Part shown: one piece after another, positions 49,281-56,865 of the stretch
Numbering within the stretch: the stretch's first letter is position 1
How the letters are laid out: each line of letters begins with the position of its first letter
NCBI GenBank assembly: GCA_008363215.1
Contig: RHKP01000001.1
Location: forward strand, 248,001 to 312,000
DNA from: Cyanobacteria bacterium CYA
Lineage (GTDB): Bacteria > Planctomycetota > Phycisphaerae > Phycisphaerales > UBA1924
Direction: 5' to 3'
DNA length: 64,000 nucleotides
Notes under the pieces: model-generated
The model's database searches: none
What the model was told of the DNA's origin: nothing
The model's input: only the letters and a program-made list of their open reading frames with translations
Position numbers and translations under genes: made by a program

Positions 49281-51235
49281 GCCGAGGCGCTCCGTCTGAT
49301 CCGGCGGCCCTCCCGACCTTTGCGCCCTTCCAGGCCGTCGATTCGGGCAGAACCATCGACCAGGTCTTTGCCGCCTGCAACGCCAACATGTTCGAGGGCT
49401 ACGGGCTGCACCTGCTTGCTGACGCGGCCCGCCCCCTCGCCTTTCCGCTGTGCGCCTACCGCCAGTTGATCGCCTCGATCGCGTCGATGCCGCACATCGA
49501 GCCTGTCACGCTGCGCCAACTCTGCCGACAACCCGACGGCCGAACCCGTGTGCGCCTGGCGATCCGCCATGATGTCGATGGCGACGTCGTCGCCGCCGAA
49601 CGCAGCGCCGAGATTGAAGCCGAGTTCCACGTCCCCACGTCCTACTACTTCCTGCACACCGCCTTCTACAACGGCTCGTTCGATGGGCAGACATTCCGGC
49701 GCCACGCCTGCATGGCCCACATCTACCGGCGCATCCAGTCCCTGGGGCACGAAGTCGGGCTGCACACCAACGGGCTTGAGGTCTACCAGCGGTTCGGCAT
49801 AGACGGCGCCGCGGCCGTGGCGGAGGAAATCGCGTGGATGCGGGCCGCCGGGCTCGATGTCCGCGGCACTGTGGGTCACGGCTCCAAACCCGTGTTCGGG
49901 GCTGAAAACTTCGAGATCTTCACGGGGCGGCGCAAGGGCAGAGCCCGCGACGACACCCTCGCCCAGCAGAAGGAGCCTCTGGAGCACCAGGCGCGGCACG
50001 CCATGCTGCACGTGCTCGATGAGCGCGAACTCGAACTGGAATACGAGGGCAACGACATCTTCTGGCAGAAGAAGATCCGCGTGGAGTACGGCGCGACCCG
50101 TTCGGTCGACGGCTGGCGCTGGAACCGGCGCTTCGATCGCGACCACCCGCTGCCCTTCTGCTCGCAGGAGCGCATGCTGGCCGACATCGCGCAACTCGAA
50201 CCGGGCTGCTGTGTCGTGCTCACGATTCACCCGTGCTACTACGGGCTGCGACACCGCCGCGACACCGCGCCGGTGCAGCGGCTTGAGCGCCGACCCGTCG
50301 TGGTCCATCCTGACCTGGGCTGGCGCACCTGGGAGCCCGGCCGAGTCGTGGCCGTGCACGAAGCCCATGACGATCCGCGGCTCGAGCGTCAGACGCTGCA
50401 TGTACCCAACCAACTCGGCATGCTCGACGTGCATGACCCGTTGTCGCCGGCGCGCCTCGAAGCACCGCGGCGCGTGCTGATCCTCGACGGCGGCGCGATG
50501 GCCGACCCCGGCATCGCCATGCCCTCCTCCGCGCCGCGACTGCTCGAATCCCTGCTGAACTCCGGCGGAAACCGCACCGCCTGCCTCTCGCTCACCCATC
50601 CCGGCATGGGCGCCTCTCGCCTCTATGGGTGGCTGCTCTTCGCGCTCTCCCGCTTCAAGCCCACTGACGTGATCCTGGGCCTCACCGCGATCGAACCGGC
50701 TCGTAGTCTGCCGGCGATCTGGAGCATGCACGAAGGGCTCAGTTGGCATCATCCGGCCGGCGCCTGTCTTGCGCCCGATGCCCAGTCCTCTGCCGAACAC
50801 CGCGATGCGTCGCCCGGCTGGCGCGTGCGACAGCAACTCCCTCGTCTGATCGAAAACTGGCCCGGCATATCGACTCCGCTGTCGGACATCGCTGCGGCGC
50901 CCAAACTGCCCAGGGTTGACGGTGTCGACGCCGAAGCATTCCTCTCCACCTGTCTGGCCCGCATCGCCGCAACCTGTGCTTCGATCGGCGCTGGCCTGCA
51001 TTTTGTGCTCACCGACGATGTGCGGCCCGTGCGTGACCCCGCCTTTCGCGAGCACTTTCGCGCCGCCGCAGCCCGCTGGTGTAAGCGGCTCGGGCCCATC
51101 GTCGATCCGTTCGACTCCTACGACGCGCTGGACGCCGAAGGGATCGATCCGCTTCGCCCGGCCGGAGGGTTGAGCATCGACGCCCACCGCGCGCTGGCCG
51201 AGGCGCTCGCGGCCGCGCTGTTGCCTGCACAATGA
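49277..51235 (+). CDS. NodB-like polysaccharide deacetylase fused to an SGNH-like domain
   Basis: A 652-aa protein starting at GTG in the sulfotransferase stop codon. The N-terminal ~330 residues carry the RHDVDGD metal/catalytic motif, SYYFLHT, HEVGLHT and TIHPCYYG, matching WbmS/NodB-type deacetylases. The remaining ~250 residues have an SGNH-like layout (VLILDGG at the first strand, ending GLSIDAHRALAEAL), but the nucleophilic Ser of the GDS block is not obvious (LDGGAM). No signal peptide is visible, so it may act in the cytoplasm on lipid- or nucleotide-linked sugars. The sulfotransferase pairing supports glycan modification. Confidence 0.72.
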   Translation: MSRGAPSDPAALPTFAPFQAVDSGRTIDQVFAACNANMFEGYGLHLLADAARPLAFPLCAYRQLIASIASMPHIEPVTLRQLCRQPDGRTRVRLAIRHDVDGDVVAAERSAEIEAEFHVPTSYYFLHTAFYNGSFDGQTFRRHACMAHIYRRIQSLGHEVGLHTNGLEVYQRFGIDGAAAVAEEIAWMRAAGLDVRGTVGHGSKPVFGAENFEIFTGRRKGRARDDTLAQQKEPLEHQARHAMLHVLDERELELEYEGNDIFWQKKIRVEYGATRSVDGWRWNRRFDRDHPLPFCSQERMLADIAQLEPGCCVVLTIHPCYYGLRHRRDTAPVQRLERRPVVVHPDLGWRTWEPGRVVAVHEAHDDPRLERQTLHVPNQLGMLDVHDPLSPARLEAPRRVLILDGGAMADPGIAMPSSAPRLLESLLNSGGNRTACLSLTHPGMGASRLYGWLLFALSRFKPTDVILGLTAIEPARSLPAIWSMHEGLSWHHPAGACLAPDAQSSAEHRDASPGWRVRQQLPRLIENWPGISTPLSDIAAAPKLPRVDGVDAEAFLSTCLARIAATCASIGAGLHFVLTDDVRPVRDPAFREHFRAAAARWCKRLGPIVDPFDSYDALDAEGIDPLRPAGGLSIDAHRALAEALAAALLPAQ

Positions 51236-51295
51236 CAGCGGACCGGCTTGAGCCGGCCCGCTGCCCCTCTCTTCGATCCCCTATGACGCGTTCGT

Positions 51296-51895
51296 TCAGC
51301 GACGCCGACGCGCCAGCGCCAGCCCGCCGAGCGCCAAGGTTGCCATCGCACCGGGCGAGGGCACCAGCGTCAGGTTGTCAAACCAGATGTCATCCGACGA
51401 TCCGGTCGTCCCGTCGCCGAGTCTCACCCAGATGTTCCGCCCGATCTCCGCTCCCCCCGAGCCGACCGCGTGGCTGACGCCCGCAGTTTGCACCCACATG
51501 CCAAGCCCGGTCAGGTCATACGTGGCGACGGCCAGTTGCACGAAGTTGCCCCCGCCGCCGTCGTACCCGATTTCGTACGAGATGACACCCGTGTCGTTGC
51601 CGCCGCCGGTCGCCCAACTCGAGAACGTGTACGTCTGTCCGGCGGCGAACGTCATGCTCGAAACCTGGCCCACGGTCTCCGTCAGCCCGCCGGAGTAGAA
51701 GCCAAAGTACAGCCCAAGCCCGGCGTTGCCCGGCCGGGCGAAGCCGGCGTGGTCTGCCCATCCGCCGTTCGGACCCCAGAAATCAATCGCCCCGAACATC
51801 CCGCTCGAGTTGCTCTCGATGTCCCCGTTCAGCAGGTCTGCATACGCCGACCCGGCCAACACGCCCACGACCGCTGCCAACAGCCTCCCACGCAT
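51296..51895 (-). CDS. PEP-CTERM-like secreted protein
   Basis: A 199-aa protein with a signal peptide (LLAAVVGVLAGSAYAD). A jellyroll/carbohydrate-binding-like beta-sandwich follows (NGDIESNSSG, TYTFSSWATGGGNDTGV, DIWFDNLTLVPSPG), and the C-terminal sorting signal is a Pro turn, a hydrophobic helix (ATLALGGLALA) and RRRR. The pattern matches exosortase substrates. ATG 51895 is used; GTG one codon earlier is possible, and GGAGAG lies upstream. Confidence 0.85.
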   Translation of the reverse strand: MRGRLLAAVVGVLAGSAYADLLNGDIESNSSGMFGAIDFWGPNGGWADHAGFARPGNAGLGLYFGFYSGGLTETVGQVSSMTFAAGQTYTFSSWATGGGNDTGVISYEIGYDGGGGNFVQLAVATYDLTGLGMWVQTAGVSHAVGSGGAEIGRNIWVRLGDGTTGSSDDIWFDNLTLVPSPGAMATLALGGLALARRRR

Positions 51896-52117
51896 CACAC
51901 GACTCTCCGAAGTAAGTGACTTTCTCTGCCCCGACCACCCATGATGGGCATGTCGCCCACGCGATCAAGCCTCTTGCTTGATGAAGCGTGCCTTGTCCGG
52001 CGAAAAGTGGTTATCGGACAACGATTGCCTCGACCTCGTTGCTCACTGTTTTGCCGAACCTGACTTGATTTTGGCAGCCCGGCCCGTCAATCTAGAGGTC
52101 TGCACAAGGAGGAGAAC
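51896..52117. promoter_or_regulatory. Divergent control region with a 7-bp inverted repeat
   Basis: This 222-base spacer separates two divergent secreted-protein genes. It contains ATCAAGC-CTCTT-GCTTGAT at 51964-51982, a candidate operator or hairpin, and a strong ribosome-binding site AAGGAGGAGA before 52118. No convincing -35/-10 pair was found. Confidence 0.4.
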
Positions 52118-53416
52118 ATGCGCGCTCTCGTCATCGTCCTATCCGCGGCGCTGGCATCTGCGGGCCTGGCCCAAACCGACTTCCCCACCATCTTCGTCGC
52201 CAACGACGGAAACCTCGAAGGCAGCGTTTCCAGTTTCTCCATCGCCCCCGACGGCACCCCGGTGCTCATCGACAAGATTGTCACCGGCGCCCGCGCCAAC
52301 ATCAACGAAGATCAGCCCGGCGCCAACGTCATCGCCATCGACATCGCCCCGAGCGGGCGCTACCTGGCCACCGGACACGCCACCGGCAGCCTCAGCGGCG
52401 ACTACGTCTCCATCATCACCGTTGCGCCTGACGGAACGATGGCGCTCGGGCAGCAGTACCTCATGCCCGAAACCACGTACTCGGTTGCATGGATCAGTGA
52501 CGACTACCTGGCCGTCACGCAGACCATCGCCTTCGGCACCAACCAACTCGTCGTCCTGCACTATGAGCCCGATTCACTCGTGCTGACCGAAGTCAGCCGC
52601 ATCTACTGCGGCACCTTTGCCACTCGTCTGCTCAAGCACCCCACGCTTCCCGTTCTCTACGTCAACGACTCAGGATCCTCCAATCGCCTGTGGTCCTTCA
52701 CCGTCGATCAGGACGGCATCCTCGCCCTCAAGCAGAACCTGGCCGTTTCACACTACCCCCTGGGCATCGAACTCGACCGCACCGGCGGGCACCTGTTCGC
52801 GGCCGGCGGCATCAGTTCCGGCGGACACGCCTTCTCCGTCTTTACGCTCGACGATACGGGCAACATGGCCCTCGTCCCCGGCAGCCCCTTCAACAGCCCC
52901 GGGCAGTCTCCCAAGGGCTTTACCGTTCACCCCGACAACGAGATGCTCTTCGTCGAGCACGGCACCGACGCCACTCTGCGCTCGTTCGCCTTCGACGACG
53001 AAACCGGCGTACCCACCAACCTCGGAGGCTCCTTCGATGTCGGGCTTCAGGGCACGCTGGGCGGCTCTGACTCCTACCGCGACTGGCTCTACGTCACCGA
53101 TGAGTCCACCGCCATCGACGGCATCCGCGGGCTCTACTGCCTGGCCATCAACTTCGCCAACGGGCAACTCACCCCCGTCACGCCGACGCCGATCGAAACC
53201 ACGGGCATCACCCCCGAGAGCGTCCTGATCTGGGCCCCGCCTCCGACGTGCCGCGCCGACGTGAATTCCGATGGGTCGCTTGACTTCTTCGACGCGATGA
53301 TGTTCCTGCAACTCTTCTCCGATCACGATCCGCAGGCCGACTTTACCGGCGACGGGCTCTTTGACTTCTTCGACGTCTCGGCCTTCCTCCAGGAGTTCAG
53401 CGACGGATGCCCCTGA
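52118..53416 (+). CDS. Secreted beta-propeller protein with GC-type dockerin tail
   Basis: A 432-aa protein with a signal peptide (LVIVLSAALASAGLAQ). The body reads as a seven-bladed lactonase/YVTN-like propeller: repeated blades such as IAIDIAPSGRYLATGHA, LWSFTVDQDGILAL, FSVFTLDDTGNMALVPGSPF and LRSFAFDDETGVPTNL. The C-terminus has two EF-hand-like repeats (DVNSDGSLDFFD and DFTGDGLFDFFD) ending in GCP, as in the subtilase at 31992. AAGGAGGAGA precedes ATG 52118. Confidence 0.88.
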   Translation: MRALVIVLSAALASAGLAQTDFPTIFVANDGNLEGSVSSFSIAPDGTPVLIDKIVTGARANINEDQPGANVIAIDIAPSGRYLATGHATGSLSGDYVSIITVAPDGTMALGQQYLMPETTYSVAWISDDYLAVTQTIAFGTNQLVVLHYEPDSLVLTEVSRIYCGTFATRLLKHPTLPVLYVNDSGSSNRLWSFTVDQDGILALKQNLAVSHYPLGIELDRTGGHLFAAGGISSGGHAFSVFTLDDTGNMALVPGSPFNSPGQSPKGFTVHPDNEMLFVEHGTDATLRSFAFDDETGVPTNLGGSFDVGLQGTLGGSDSYRDWLYVTDESTAIDGIRGLYCLAINFANGQLTPVTPTPIETTGITPESVLIWAPPPTCRADVNSDGSLDFFDAMMFLQLFSDHDPQADFTGDGLFDFFDVSAFLQEFSDGCP

Positions 53417-53522
53417 TCCCGGCCCCCAGTCCTGAGCCACAACTCGCCCGACTTTCGGGGTCGCTTCACTTCCCGGCCTTGGGCAAGAGGCGTGTCCTGT
53501 CACCAAAGCCGGAGGCTTGCCC

Positions 53523-53798
53523 GTGAAGTTCCGTGGAGTGTCCAACGCGCACCCTGGCGCCAATCCGGTCCCCGACCTTGACGGCGCCGACCTCTGCGCC
53601 GCGACGGCAAACATCCTCACCTTCCGCACGGAGGCCGACGTTCAGATCGTCGCCGCACAACTACAGGCCTGCCCCTTTGCCTGTCAGGTGTGTGCCGACG
53701 AATGAGGAAAGCGTGCCGAGATGCACGAGCACTGCCGCATCTGCGCCGAGTGCTGTCGCACGTGCCTTGACCTGCGCCGTCGCCTGGTCGGCGCCTGA
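53523..53798 (+). pseudogene. DUF326-like Cys-rich copper-binding protein remnant with in-frame TGA
   Basis: GTG 53523 has GGAGG nine bases upstream and opens a 60-codon frame ending LQACPFACQVCADE-TGA (53703-53705). The same frame continues GKRAEMHEHCRICAECCRTC to a final TGA at 53796. The joined sequence matches the C-terminal half of DUF326-type four-helix Cys proteins, in which the pattern is C-x-D-E-C...HEHCRxCAE-x-CR. The TGA sits exactly where a conserved Cys is expected. The usual N-terminal Cys-rich helices are absent. It is likely a decaying gene, but a sequencing error or recoding as selenocysteine cannot be excluded. Confidence 0.6.
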
Positions 53799-53830
53799 TC
53801 ACCCGGCCCGGAACCGACTACGCTTGATGC

Positions 53831-54703
53831 ATGACGCGAACCTGCAAGGTCGGGCCCGTCGGCATCGGGCCTGGACAACCGCTCGTCATCATCGCCGGCC
53901 CCTGCACCCTCGAATCGCTCGATCTGGCGATGGAGGTCGGCACGCGCCTGCGCGACGCCTGCGCCGCGCTGGGCCTGCCGTACATCTTCAAGGCGTCTTT
54001 CGACAAGGCCAACCGCTCCAGCGTGCGCTCGGCCCGAGGCCCCGGTCTGGAGGAGGGTCTGGACGCGCTGGCGGAAGTTCGCCGTCGCCTCGGCGTGCCC
54101 GTCACCACGGACCTGCACGCGCCCGAGCAGGCCGACGCCGTCGCCGATGTCGTCGACATGCTCCAGATCCCCGCCTTTCTGTGCCGGCAGACCGACCTGC
54201 TCGTCGCCGCCGGTCACAGCGCCGCGACGCGCGATCGGGCCGTGAACGTCAAGAAGGGGCAGTTCCTTTCTCCGCGCGAAATGGCCGGGCCAGTCCGCAA
54301 ACTCCACGAGGCCGGGTGCTCCAACATCCTCCTCACCGAGCGCGGCACCTTCTTCGGGTACCACCGGCTCGTCAACGACTTCACCGGGCTGGGCGATCTC
54401 ATGGAACTCGACTGCTCGGGCTTCTGCTCTGATCCCCCGCCCCCCGTCTGCTTCGACGTCACCCACTCGACGCAGTTGCCCGGCTCGGGTGAGCAGACCG
54501 GCGGACGCCCCGATCGCGCCCCGCTGCTGGCCCGCGCCGCCGTCGCCGCCGGAGTTCATGCTCTCTTCATCGAGGCTCACCCCAACCCGCCTGCGGCCCT
54601 GAGCGATGCAGCCACGCAACTTCGGCTCGATACCGTCCCTCGGTTGCTGGCTCAACTGACCCGGCTGCGCCAATCTCTCGACCATACCGGGTCGCCCCAA
54701 TAA
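53831..54703 (+). CDS. kdsA: 3-deoxy-8-phosphooctulonate synthase
   Basis: A 290-aa cytoplasmic enzyme that joins arabinose 5-phosphate and PEP to form KDO 8-phosphate for lipopolysaccharide. Diagnostic segments are IIAGPCTLES, FKASFDKANRSS, the LQIPAFLCRQTDLL loop, NVKKGQFLSP and FIEAHPNP. The presence of KDO synthesis supports a Gram-negative-type outer membrane. It starts at ATG 53831 and is followed after seven bases by the next gene. Confidence 0.94.
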   Translation: MTRTCKVGPVGIGPGQPLVIIAGPCTLESLDLAMEVGTRLRDACAALGLPYIFKASFDKANRSSVRSARGPGLEEGLDALAEVRRRLGVPVTTDLHAPEQADAVADVVDMLQIPAFLCRQTDLLVAAGHSAATRDRAVNVKKGQFLSPREMAGPVRKLHEAGCSNILLTERGTFFGYHRLVNDFTGLGDLMELDCSGFCSDPPPPVCFDVTHSTQLPGSGEQTGGRPDRAPLLARAAVAAGVHALFIEAHPNPPAALSDAATQLRLDTVPRLLAQLTRLRQSLDHTGSPQ

Positions 54704-54710
54704 TCGCACC

Positions 54711-55400
54711 GTGCCTGCTGTGCCCTTCATGTGGCTGGTTCTGCTCGTCGCCGTCGTGCTCGTCATCATCTTCGCGCTGGCGTCCGGTGCACGTCGCAAG
54801 ACCCAACAGAGCCTCGAACTGGTTTTTCAGCAAGCGGGTCTTGTCCGGCAGGACAATCCCTTCTCCTCCGGCTCCGACTTCCGCTGGCATCCTTTCTCTC
54901 AACTCCCGGTGCTCAAGGGAGGCGCCAAGCGCGTCACCTGGGCCGCGGCCGGGAGCATCGACGGGTGCGATCTCGTGGCCATCGAACACCAGTATGTCGT
55001 CTCCACCGGGCAGGTCACGACCTTCATCACCCACACCGCCGTCGCCTGCCGCTGCCCTGCCTTTTGGCCGAGCATTGATCTCAAGCCCGAGACGGTCTTT
55101 CACCGTCTGGCCGACCGGCTGGGGCACGGCGACGTGGAACTGGAATCCGATCGCTTCAACCGGCGCTGGCGCGTGAAGACCAGCGACCCCGACCTGGCGC
55201 TGGGAATCCTCACGCCCGAGGCTCAGGCCATGCTTGAGAACGTCCCGCGGGCGGAGACCTGGTCGATCGGACAGGGATGGGTCCGCGTGGTGCGCCGCTC
55301 CGGAATCAAGCCCGAAGACCTGTATGCCTACCTGCGACGCCCGGTCGACCTGCTGGAACTGGTGCCCCCGGAAATGCGGGTCGACGCGCCACGCGCGTGA
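54711..55400 (+). CDS. Membrane-anchored protein, DUF3137-like
   Basis: A 229-aa protein with one N-terminal membrane helix (WLVLLVAVVLVIIFALASG). A cytoplasmic or periplasmic beta-rich domain follows (VAIEHQYVVSTGQVTTFITHT), with FNRRWRVKTSDPDLALGILTPE, a pattern seen in DUF3137-type proteins. Function is unknown. It begins at GTG 54711 or ATG 54729; neither has a strong ribosome-binding site, and close spacing suggests coupling to kdsA. Confidence 0.68.
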   Translation: MPAVPFMWLVLLVAVVLVIIFALASGARRKTQQSLELVFQQAGLVRQDNPFSSGSDFRWHPFSQLPVLKGGAKRVTWAAAGSIDGCDLVAIEHQYVVSTGQVTTFITHTAVACRCPAFWPSIDLKPETVFHRLADRLGHGDVELESDRFNRRWRVKTSDPDLALGILTPEAQAMLENVPRAETWSIGQGWVRVVRRSGIKPEDLYAYLRRPVDLLELVPPEMRVDAPRA

Positions 55401-55416
55401 GACCAACGTCTCTGCC

Positions 55417-55445
55417 CGGCCCGCGAAAGCGGGCTGGTTTTGCTT
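55417..55445 (+). terminator. Rho-independent terminator
   Basis: GCCCGC and GCGGGC enclose a GAAA tetraloop (55419-55434, extendable by two pairs), followed by TGGTTTTGCTTT. It ends the kdsA transcript unit. Confidence 0.85.
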
Positions 55446-55763
55446 TACGGCCCGGGCGGTTTCCGGCGTCCGGGCGGGGTGGCGGAAACGGCGGAGATTC
55501 CGGGGTCAAACGTGGGGTGGCGCTGGCCGCCGCGTTCTCCGTTTGCGTCGGCCCCATCGGGCTGCGACGAGAACCCCCGGCGTTCGCGTCGCCCTCTCGG
55601 CCTAACCTCTCAAACTCTCTCTGACCCTCTCGGTTGACGCCGCCACCGATTTGACGCGGGGTTGCGATCGGGATGCAGCGAACCGCCGACGGATTCCGAA
55701 TCGAGAGTCGGATGAAGTTTGGGCTTGTTGAGCCCGAGAACCGGGTGGTTTGACGCGTTTCCC
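55446..55763. other. Intergenic stretch, no gene seen
   Basis: GC content falls across this segment, marking the start of the accessory region. I see only a short hairpin near 55727 (GGGCT/AGCCC). No open frame has a ribosome-binding site or recognisable product. Confidence 0.4.
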
Positions 55764-55792
55764 TTGACAAATCACCGGAAGCAGCCGATACT
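55764..55792 (+). promoter_or_regulatory. Sigma-70-type promoter
   Basis: A perfect -35 box TTGACA (55764-55769), a 17-base spacer and a -10 box GATACT (55787-55792). Transcription would start near 55799. It is the best-formed promoter in the window. Confidence 0.7.
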
Positions 55793-55798
55793 TGTCGC

Positions 55799-55975
55799 AG
55801 CGGACGACCCTGCACCCTTGCGGTGCTCGGAAGGAAGCCCAGAGTGGAGCTGTTTCCCCGACGAGGTGGCGCGCAAGCATCTCTACCAGCGGGGTAACTC
55901 AATCGAACCTCCCTCGCGGACCTTGCCATATGTATGCTTTGGACGACTCCTTAGGCTTTGCCTAAGGAGCCTGTT
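55799..55975 (+). ncRNA. Structured leader or small RNA of unknown type
   Basis: The predicted transcript from the promoter at 55764 runs about 170 nt without a convincing open frame. It reaches a perfect 10-bp hairpin (CTCCTTAGGC, loop TTT, GCCTAAGGAG, 55947-55969), followed by CCTGTTCGTTTTC. The hairpin could terminate a small RNA or act as an attenuator for the genes starting at 55996. It matches no RNA family I can recognise. Confidence 0.35.
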
Positions 55976-55995
55976 CGTTTTCTGGAGCAGTGGCA

Positions 55996-56841
55996 ATGGA
56001 AACCAATCACTTCATCGAGCAAGTTCTCAATCTTCTTCGCGGTGCCTTCCGCAGCGACGATCCTGCCGGGAGCATGACTGCTGCACGCGTGGGCAGCCTG
56101 ATCCGAACGCGCCTCGGTGATCCCACGCAAATGTCTGGCTACCCAAAGTTGAAAAGTGTGCTCGAAGAGCTTGAGAGGCAAGGTGCGGTCCGAACCGGCC
56201 CGAACTCGAAGGGCGCATTCTCCGTTTGGCTGTTGGACTCTCCAAGCGCAATCACCGCACATCAGCATGGCGATCGGAAGCCTTCGGGACCGTATCGCCC
56301 ACTCAGGCAACCCCTGTGGCACGCGTTTGTAGCCACGGCTCCGCAAGGGCGACGGTTCATGAATCGGCTGTCGGGAGAACTTCGGCTTGGCGTCGCCACA
56401 GCGCCGGAGCCGGTAGCAGAGTGGGTTGAGATCCCGGTCCTGTCTGAGTCGGAGGATCGCGCCGCAGCCGCTGAGTTTTTGAAGAGCGAGGGTGTGCCGA
56501 TTGAAGGTGCCGTGAGCGAGGCGCTTGCTGCGCCGAGATGGTTCACTGAGCTTCCTCGCGCGATACCTAGCCACCTCGCTGGCGCATGGAAGCGTCGGAG
56601 AACCGGGCGGGTCGTGGAATTGGCAGAGCGGTGGCGGCGCGAGAATCACCTCGGCGAGCAGGTCGTGTATGACGATCGACTTCAACGTACTCGTGGCGCG
56701 GAACTCACCAAGGAGACTCAGGAGCTTCGAACACGCCTGCTCGCGGCCATCAAGCGCATGTCGACTGATGAACTGCTTTCACTCCCGATTCCAGCACGGT
56801 ACCTGGTCTCAGAACTCAGACCCGAACTGATTCCCGGATGA
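55996..56841 (+). CDS. Accessory protein of unknown function with N-terminal winged-helix-like region
   Basis: A 281-aa protein of lower GC than the flanks. Residues about 5-80 (FIEQVLNLLRGAF, AARVGSLIRTRL, YPKLKSVLEELERQGAV) have the spacing of a winged-helix or OST-HTH/LOTUS-like domain. The middle is featureless and the C-terminal ~90 residues are highly charged helices (RVVELAERWRRENH, KETQELRTRLLAAIKR). ATG 55996 follows GGAG at eight bases. The gene is preceded by a strong promoter and structured leader, and the next gene follows 24 bases later in the same frame. No family is recognised. Confidence 0.6.
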   Translation: METNHFIEQVLNLLRGAFRSDDPAGSMTAARVGSLIRTRLGDPTQMSGYPKLKSVLEELERQGAVRTGPNSKGAFSVWLLDSPSAITAHQHGDRKPSGPYRPLRQPLWHAFVATAPQGRRFMNRLSGELRLGVATAPEPVAEWVEIPVLSESEDRAAAAEFLKSEGVPIEGAVSEALAAPRWFTELPRAIPSHLAGAWKRRRTGRVVELAERWRRENHLGEQVVYDDRLQRTRGAELTKETQELRTRLLAAIKRMSTDELLSLPIPARYLVSELRPELIPG

Positions 56842-56865
56842 TGCGCATGTGGCTGGAGACCAGGC

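Noticed and set aside
49049-51232. 727-codon minus-strand frame opposite the deacetylase fusion
   Set aside because: No recognisable domain; the plus strand carries NodB motifs and start/stop coupling.
53712-53727. Stem after the in-frame TGA as a SECIS element
   Set aside because: Only five pairs and a loop lacking the features known for bacterial SECIS; kept only as a remark within the TGA finding.
55828-55838. CGGAAGGAAGC, which resembles the small SRP RNA tetraloop region
   Set aside because: The required 5' partner (GGUCAGG-type strand) is absent and the stem beside the GGAA loop does not pair, so this is not SRP RNA.
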